Source: Planctomycetota bacterium (GTDB lineage Bacteria; Planctomycetota; JAJSAM01; JAJVHW01). Taken from it: a stretch of DNA of 34,040 nucleotides. Position numbers and translations under genes: made by a program. The stretch lies in NCBI GenBank assembly GCA_021414065.1, contig JAIOPE010000149.1, forward strand, positions 1-34,040. Reading direction: 5' to 3'. Below, piece after piece: positions 29,487 to 34,040 of this stretch. How positions within the stretch are numbered: the stretch's first letter is position 1; every line of letters starts with the position of its first letter. The notes beneath the pieces were generated by a model. The model was not told the DNA's origin, searched no databases, and saw only the letters and a list, made by a program, of their open reading frames with translations.

Positions 29487-31154
29487 CTACTGCTTCGTCC
29501 ACGTCGAGATCACACTGTCCGCACCCTCGCGGCGGACGGTCGTCTCGGGCGCGGCGTCCACGTCGATGCGCGATCGCGACACCGCGGTGGTCATCCCGTC
29601 GAGGGGGACGTCGTCGGTCCGCGGCGTGGCGGAGATGTCGATCCGCGTCTTGCCGGGAAGCGGTGCGGGGTCGAGGAGCGCCGCGGTGCTGTGGTCCACC
29701 GCGATCGCGGTCCCGCGCCGGGTCGAACGCGCGACGACCGTCTCACCCGCGAAGTGCTCGCCGACGCTCGGGATCACCGCGACGGCCGACTCCGCGATTT
29801 CGGCCGTGACACTCGAGATCGTGCGACGCCAGGTGCCGGACATCCACACCGCGGGCGTGTCGCCTCGGACCGGGAGCCGGAGGACGTTCCCCGCGGCGAC
29901 GCTTCCGGGCGTCGGCTCAGCGGTAGCGCGGCCGCTCAGGGCGTCCCACCACGGTGCCTTCAGGAGGTCCGCGGTCGGCAGTCGAAGCGTGCGGCGGGCG
30001 ATGTGACCGACGCGCAGGGCGTCGGCGAACTCGCGCTCGACGGCCTCGGCTGCCGAGGCGTCCACGAGTGCGAGACCGTCCGTGAGCTCGACCGGCACGA
30101 TCGACGTCGCGCGGAGACGCTCCGAGCAGGCTTGCATTCGCTGGTCGCGACCGTCGTCGCCGACTTGTTCGTCGGTCGCGTCGCCGCGCGGGCCCGGGAA
30201 CGCCGACCGGTTCCAGGCGAGTCGCTCGCCCGCGACCGCACGGAAGTCCACGAGACGCTGGCCGCCGAACTGCGGCGCCGCTGCGTCCACGACGGTCACT
30301 CGCAGGAACAGCGTCCCGTCGCCGGAAGCGTCGGGGACCACTGCCGTTCCGCTCTCGCCCTTCGCGAGGACGAACGGTGCCGACAGCGCGGTGAACCGCG
30401 CCTCGGGAAGGTCGATTGCACCCGCGGTGAGCGTCACGCGACGCATCGGCTCGACCGGAGTCACGAGATGCAGCGAGACCGTCACGACGGCGCGGCCGGT
30501 CGGCAGCGTGCGAGCTTGCACGGCCAGGCGACGACCGGACTGGAGACGTCGCGTGATGGGCGTCAACGACGACGCGTACTGGGCGACCTCGCCCTCGTAC
30601 CCCGCCACGAACGTCCGCGAGTCCACGGCGTCGCGACGCGCCGTCTCACCACGTCGCACCGACAGGCGCTCGCCGACGATGACCTCCGCGCGGCCGGACC
30701 GGACGAGCTCGGCGAGGGCGTCGCGCGACGGTTCCGTCTCGCCGCCCGCCGGAAGCCGTACCACCGTGATGTCCAGCGCGACGCGGCCGTCTACGGCGGC
30801 CTGCAACTCGGCGGACCGCGCGCGAACGAGGTCCGCTGCGGCGGCGGGCCCGATGACCCGGAGTCGCGAGCCGTCGCTCTCTTCCAACTCGCCGCCGAGC
30901 GCGGCGACTTCCTTCTCGAGGAGCGATCGCAGCTTCGCATCGAGACGCGCGTCGTCGGCCCGCGCGGCCGGCTCCTCGGCGCTCGCGAGTGTCCGCGGCA
31001 GCGCGAACGCGTCGAGCGCACCGTCGGATCCGCGCACCACCGGTGCCTCGACGAGCACCGCCGGATCATCGGCCGCGATCACGGACCGCGGGGCCGTGAG
31101 CAGCGCCAAACACAGGGCCGACACGCCGAGCAGGCGACTGGGGCAGGTGCGCAT
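29487..31154 (-). CDS. Secreted protein of unknown function, operon gene 3
   Basis: A 555-residue protein. The ATG at 31154 shares its A with the upstream TGA (TGATG), after a GGAGGAAAG ribosome site; a GTG one codon earlier also works. Residues 1-28 form a signal peptide (LLGVSALCLALLTAPRSVIA). About 60-110 is helical, with DARLDAKLRSLLEKEVAALG. The region EIVVG-like part SGRAEVIVGERLSVRRGETA, then LQSGRRLAVQARTLPTGRAV and VTVSLHLVTPVEP, is strand-rich and recalls the repeated domains of secretin-type or ring-building proteins, but I cannot assign it. The same style of sequence (VPVELTDGLALVDASAAEAV) recurs in the second half, as if the domain were duplicated. The tight overlaps imply a joint function with the two upstream genes. 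Confidence 0.75.
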   Translation of the reverse strand: MRTCPSRLLGVSALCLALLTAPRSVIAADDPAVLVEAPVVRGSDGALDAFALPRTLASAEEPAARADDARLDAKLRSLLEKEVAALGGELEESDGSRLRVIGPAAAADLVRARSAELQAAVDGRVALDITVVRLPAGGETEPSRDALAELVRSGRAEVIVGERLSVRRGETARRDAVDSRTFVAGYEGEVAQYASSLTPITRRLQSGRRLAVQARTLPTGRAVVTVSLHLVTPVEPMRRVTLTAGAIDLPEARFTALSAPFVLAKGESGTAVVPDASGDGTLFLRVTVVDAAAPQFGGQRLVDFRAVAGERLAWNRSAFPGPRGDATDEQVGDDGRDQRMQACSERLRATSIVPVELTDGLALVDASAAEAVEREFADALRVGHIARRTLRLPTADLLKAPWWDALSGRATAEPTPGSVAAGNVLRLPVRGDTPAVWMSGTWRRTISSVTAEIAESAVAVIPSVGEHFAGETVVARSTRRGTAIAVDHSTAALLDPAPLPGKTRIDISATPRTDDVPLDGMTTAVSRSRIDVDAAPETTVRREGADSVISTWTKQ

Positions 31155-33481
31155 CACTTTCCTCCTACTTCGAGTCCTTCACGCGTCACGACGATCCGGG
31201 GAAGGTCCCCCGGCACGGCCGCACGGTCCACGCCGCGTCCAGGCGCGACGACCAGGTCGAGAGCACGGTGCGAGCGACGAACGTAGGCGAGCGCGCCGCG
31301 GTCGAAGCCCTCGCGCGTCGGCACGGCCTTGCGACGCAGTTCGCGGCGCGTCCACTCGGGCACCGACCGCTTCTCAATCGCGAGCACGTCGCGCCCGGCC
31401 TTCTCGCGGCGGATCGACCACCCGTCTTCGACGAACGCGTACGCGGTGGACAGCTCCCCCGTGAAGTGGTTCGACGTGTAGACGTTGAGATCCACGGGCA
31501 GCATCGTGACGCCGCCGCCCGTGAACGCAGCGCGGCCTTCCGACGGCACGACGCAGCCCGCGTCGTCACCGAGCGCGACACGGAGGCGCTCTCCGGCCGC
31601 GCCCGGCAGCGCGACGCGAAGTCGCAGGGCGCCGTTCCACGCGACGACGCCGTCGGCTGGCGGGGCGATTCGCTCGGCCGCGTAACGGACGATCTGCGAC
31701 GGGACGATGTCGGTCTCACCGTCGAGCGGGTCGAAAGGTTGCCACGGCCCGGCTTCGCCACGGAGCTCGGCGTTCACGTCCACCGACCGCGCGTCGTTCG
31801 CGAGGTCGATGCGGGCGTTCACGCCGAAGTCGATGTAGTCCGCCAGCGGCAGGCGCGCCGTCATCCCGCACCAGCCCTCGGTCTTCCGGCGCAGCACGTA
31901 CGGCTGCCGCAGGACTGAGGCGAACGCGCCGCTCTGCCCCGGCCGGAGCGGCACGCGCGCGGTGCCGACCTCGACCGCGACCGGCGCCGCGAGCGCGGAC
32001 TGCGGGGGCCAAGGCGCGGTGTCGGGCGGGAAGCGGCACCGCGCGCTCAGGTCGTCGCCGATGCGCGGATCGTCGGCGGGCACGGAACACACGAGGGCCG
32101 TCTCACGGGTCGTGACGAGATCGAGCGTGTACTCGACGGGCGCGGTCGTGCGGTGCCCGCGCAGTCCACGTCGGCCGACGACGTCGCGCTCGACCGCGCC
32201 GACGATCTCGCGCGACGCGAACGCGAGGTCCATCGTGCCGTCTGTCATCGCTGCGCCCGCGAACGAGAGGCCCTCGTGGTCCACTGCGGCCTCGTCGTGG
32301 AGCAACAGGCGCGACTCACACGCGGGAACGGCCCGCCACCCGCCGACGCGCGTGTGAACGGCCCCGGAGAACGCTGCAAACTTCGACCGCGGCCCAGTCG
32401 GCAACGTGACGCGAGCGCCGTTGCTCCGGGTGAGTTCCACGACCCCGATCCCGCGGCGCGATGCGAGCTCCGCGCGCAGCAGGGGTTCCTCCGCAGAGGT
32501 GTTCGACCCGATGAGGAATCCGGCCCACGGCTTCTCCCGCCACCTGGCGCCGAGCGCCGGCACGGCACGAACCGCATCGGCTTCGACGTCCTCGCGGCCG
32601 GCCGCGTTGTCGCCGAAGCCGGGCGGTGCGAGGCGCCGGCCGTCGGTGGGGTCTTCCATCGGTGGCGCCGGCACGGCGAAGTCGCCGTCTCCGAGGTCGA
32701 CGAACCCGTCGCCCGCCGGGGCGTCGCCGTCCACGCGAAGCAGCAGCAACCGCGCGCGGCACGACGCGTCCACGACGCGCACCACGGCCGTCTCCCCGGA
32801 ACGCAGGTCCACCATGCCTTCCGCGTACGTCGTCGGGACGCGGGCGACGTCGAAGCGGTCGCCGAGACGCTCTTCGGTCCGCGTCGTGGCGGCGTCGCTC
32901 CAGAGCAGGCGGTATGCGACGCGCCATCGACCGTCGCCGCTCGGCGCCACGCCGAGGACGGCCCCCGCGCCTTCTCGCACGCGGCCCGTCACAGGAGCGA
33001 CCGACGACCCGCCGACGCTCGTCTCGCCGTCGCCGCCGAGGAGCAGCGTCGCGATCGTGCCGTCAGCCGCGGACGCGATCTCACCGGGAATCCCGCTCGC
33101 GCGGAGGACGTACTCGACCGACACCGTGCCCGGCGGTGCATGGCGCAGCGAGTCAAGCGACGCATCGTCGAGAAGCGCGGTCGTTCCATCGACTACGCCC
33201 GCGACGGTGCCCTGGATCGACGTGACTCGAACGAACGTCGCGGTGGCACGCCAGCGGTGCGTCCGCAGCTCCTCGAAGCGTGCGTCGATCAGATCGGCGG
33301 CGTGCGTCGTGAGGGCGTCGGCGCGACCACGCGACGGGTACTGGTCGTCGTCGCGCTCGTGTCCGTCGCGTTCGATCACGCGATCGACGCCGAACGCGTC
33401 TTGCGCCGACGCTGCGCGGTGCGCTGCGAACGGTGCGACCGCTGCGCATGCGACGAGGGCGAGCAGCGCGCCGCGTCTCAC
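31154..33481 (-). CDS. Secreted protein of unknown function, operon gene 2
   Basis: A 775-residue protein from GTG 33481, the second of two adjacent GTG codons; the GTGA overlap with the upstream stop fixes the choice. Residues 1-25 are a signal peptide (LLALVACAAVAPFAAHRAAS). The body is a long chain of beta strands with many Asp-Gly turns and few helices. Phrases such as RVTSIQGTVAGVVDGTTALL and VVELTRSNGARVTLPTGPRS resemble those in the downstream gene, so the proteins may be built from related modules. A late segment, GVTMLPVDLNVYTSNHFTGE, is distinctive. No enzymatic motif is visible. Cys residues are few. Gene order and overlaps suggest an extracellular or periplasmic complex. Confidence 0.78.
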   Translation of the reverse strand: MRRGALLALVACAAVAPFAAHRAASAQDAFGVDRVIERDGHERDDDQYPSRGRADALTTHAADLIDARFEELRTHRWRATATFVRVTSIQGTVAGVVDGTTALLDDASLDSLRHAPPGTVSVEYVLRASGIPGEIASAADGTIATLLLGGDGETSVGGSSVAPVTGRVREGAGAVLGVAPSGDGRWRVAYRLLWSDAATTRTEERLGDRFDVARVPTTYAEGMVDLRSGETAVVRVVDASCRARLLLLRVDGDAPAGDGFVDLGDGDFAVPAPPMEDPTDGRRLAPPGFGDNAAGREDVEADAVRAVPALGARWREKPWAGFLIGSNTSAEEPLLRAELASRRGIGVVELTRSNGARVTLPTGPRSKFAAFSGAVHTRVGGWRAVPACESRLLLHDEAAVDHEGLSFAGAAMTDGTMDLAFASREIVGAVERDVVGRRGLRGHRTTAPVEYTLDLVTTRETALVCSVPADDPRIGDDLSARCRFPPDTAPWPPQSALAAPVAVEVGTARVPLRPGQSGAFASVLRQPYVLRRKTEGWCGMTARLPLADYIDFGVNARIDLANDARSVDVNAELRGEAGPWQPFDPLDGETDIVPSQIVRYAAERIAPPADGVVAWNGALRLRVALPGAAGERLRVALGDDAGCVVPSEGRAAFTGGGVTMLPVDLNVYTSNHFTGELSTAYAFVEDGWSIRREKAGRDVLAIEKRSVPEWTRRELRRKAVPTREGFDRGALAYVRRSHRALDLVVAPGRGVDRAAVPGDLPRIVVTREGLEVGGK

Positions 33482-34040
33482 CACGGCGTCGCCTCGAGCG
33501 TCGGGGCGCCGGCCGCAGCGTCCACGGCCGGACCGCCGATCGGCAGCGACACGCGGCGCGACGTCGCGTGAAGTTCCACGGTGTCGCGCGCGTCCTTCAC
33601 CTCGCGCGTGCCGTCGTCGTCGGATCGCTGCATCGCGGCCATGCCCTGCGTGATCTTCGCGGCGTCCGATTCGTGGATCTCCGCCACGACCCCGCCCGTC
33701 TCCGGAACGACTCGGATCGTCCGCCCCGCGAACACCCACTCCGTGCGAGCCGCGGCGCTGCACGACTCCTGCGCGATGTCCACCTCCGTAGCCCCCGCGA
33801 ACGGTGTGATCCGCCCCTGGACGAGCACACAGCCGCGGGCCGATACGAACGGGATCGAGCTGGCGCCGACGCGAAACGTCGATGGCGCGAGCCGAGCGAC
33901 GCGCGACGCCTCGATCGCGGCCACGTACGCTGCGACCGAGGCGTCGGGCCCCGTGGCGACGAGCACACCGGGCCGCGCGGCGACCGCTCGCACGCCCGCC
34001 GGGACGGTGCTCGGGATCTCGGGGTCGTCGAAGCCCGTGG
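33478..34040 (-). CDS. Secreted-operon gene 1, N terminus beyond the window
   Basis: An open frame of at least 187 codons reaches the right edge. Codons from 34038 inward read TGFDDPEIPSTVPAGVRAVA and fit the composition of the rest, so the GTG at 33993 is probably internal and the gene starts outside. The visible part has ARPGVLVATGPDASVAAYVA, FVSARGCVLVQGRITPFAGA and TEWVFAGRTIRVVPETGGVV, a strand-rich protein, then a polar helical stretch (ESDAAKITQGMAAMQRSDDD) and a short tail. No family is recognised. Its TGA overlaps the next gene's GTG in the four bases GTGA, a sign of coupled translation with genes 2 and 3. Confidence 0.75.
   Translation of the reverse strand, partial: TGFDDPEIPSTVPAGVRAVAARPGVLVATGPDASVAAYVAAIEASRVARLAPSTFRVGASSIPFVSARGCVLVQGRITPFAGATEVDIAQESCSAAARTEWVFAGRTIRVVPETGGVVAEIHESDAAKITQGMAAMQRSDDDGTREVKDARDTVELHATSRRVSLPIGGPAVDAAAGAPTLEATPW

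Overview
The window is GC-rich (roughly two thirds to 70% G+C by eye) and gene-dense. The gene set points to Planctomycetota or a close relative: exported proteins with carboxypeptidase-regulatory-like repeats, a HEAT-repeat plus prenyltransferase-like toroid protein, an ECF sigma factor next to a FecR-like membrane partner, a DUF4139 protein, many secreted proteins of no known family, and frequent GTG starts. No rRNA, tRNA or phylogenetic marker is present, so this placement is an inference.

Left part (1-12.2 kb): a truncated gene start at the edge; an exported repeat-domain protein; a lipoprotein; then on the minus strand a thiolase, a Rieske-like protein with altered ligands and an alpha/beta hydrolase that lacks both its nucleophile serine and a normal start. 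On the plus strand follow a PPC-like secreted protein, a His/Cys-rich lipoprotein, a DUF2203 protein, a ferritin-like protein and a tiny zinc-ribbon (DUF5679-like) protein. A lipoprotein peptidoglycan amidase closes the section on the minus strand. A dispersed intergenic repeat of about 75-110 bp occurs at least five times, plus one degenerate copy.

Centre (12.2-14.08 kb): 1.85 kb without a credible gene. A sigma70-like promoter (TTGACT, 17 bp, TACGAT), preceded by a 51-bp nested palindrome, fires into about 1.39 kb of sequence that folds into more than 20 local helices. These carry UUCG and GNRA tetraloops and G-U wobbles that fit only the plus strand. A perfect 10-bp helix joins the two ends. 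I read this as a large structured non-coding RNA that I cannot assign to any known class. It is the main discovery candidate here. It ends next to a hairpin and the near-leaderless promoter of an orphan PTS EIIA gene.

Right part (14.7-34 kb): a small Cys-rich protein, a DUF4139 secreted protein, and a membrane coiled-coil / ECF sigma / FecR-like anti-sigma operon. Then on the minus strand come DUF486, YgjP-like metalloprotease, RlmI-like methyltransferase and ChaN-PDZ lipoprotein genes, with a 235-bp element with 21-bp perfect terminal inverted repeats inserted exactly at the ygjP-like stop codon. Two exported HEAT proteins (plus strand) converge on a pair of overlapping SPFH/HflK-HflC-like genes. 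The window ends in three overlapping minus-strand genes for secreted proteins of unknown function, the first cut by the window edge.

All calls come from reading the sequence and from recalled family motifs. No alignment, folding program or database was run.
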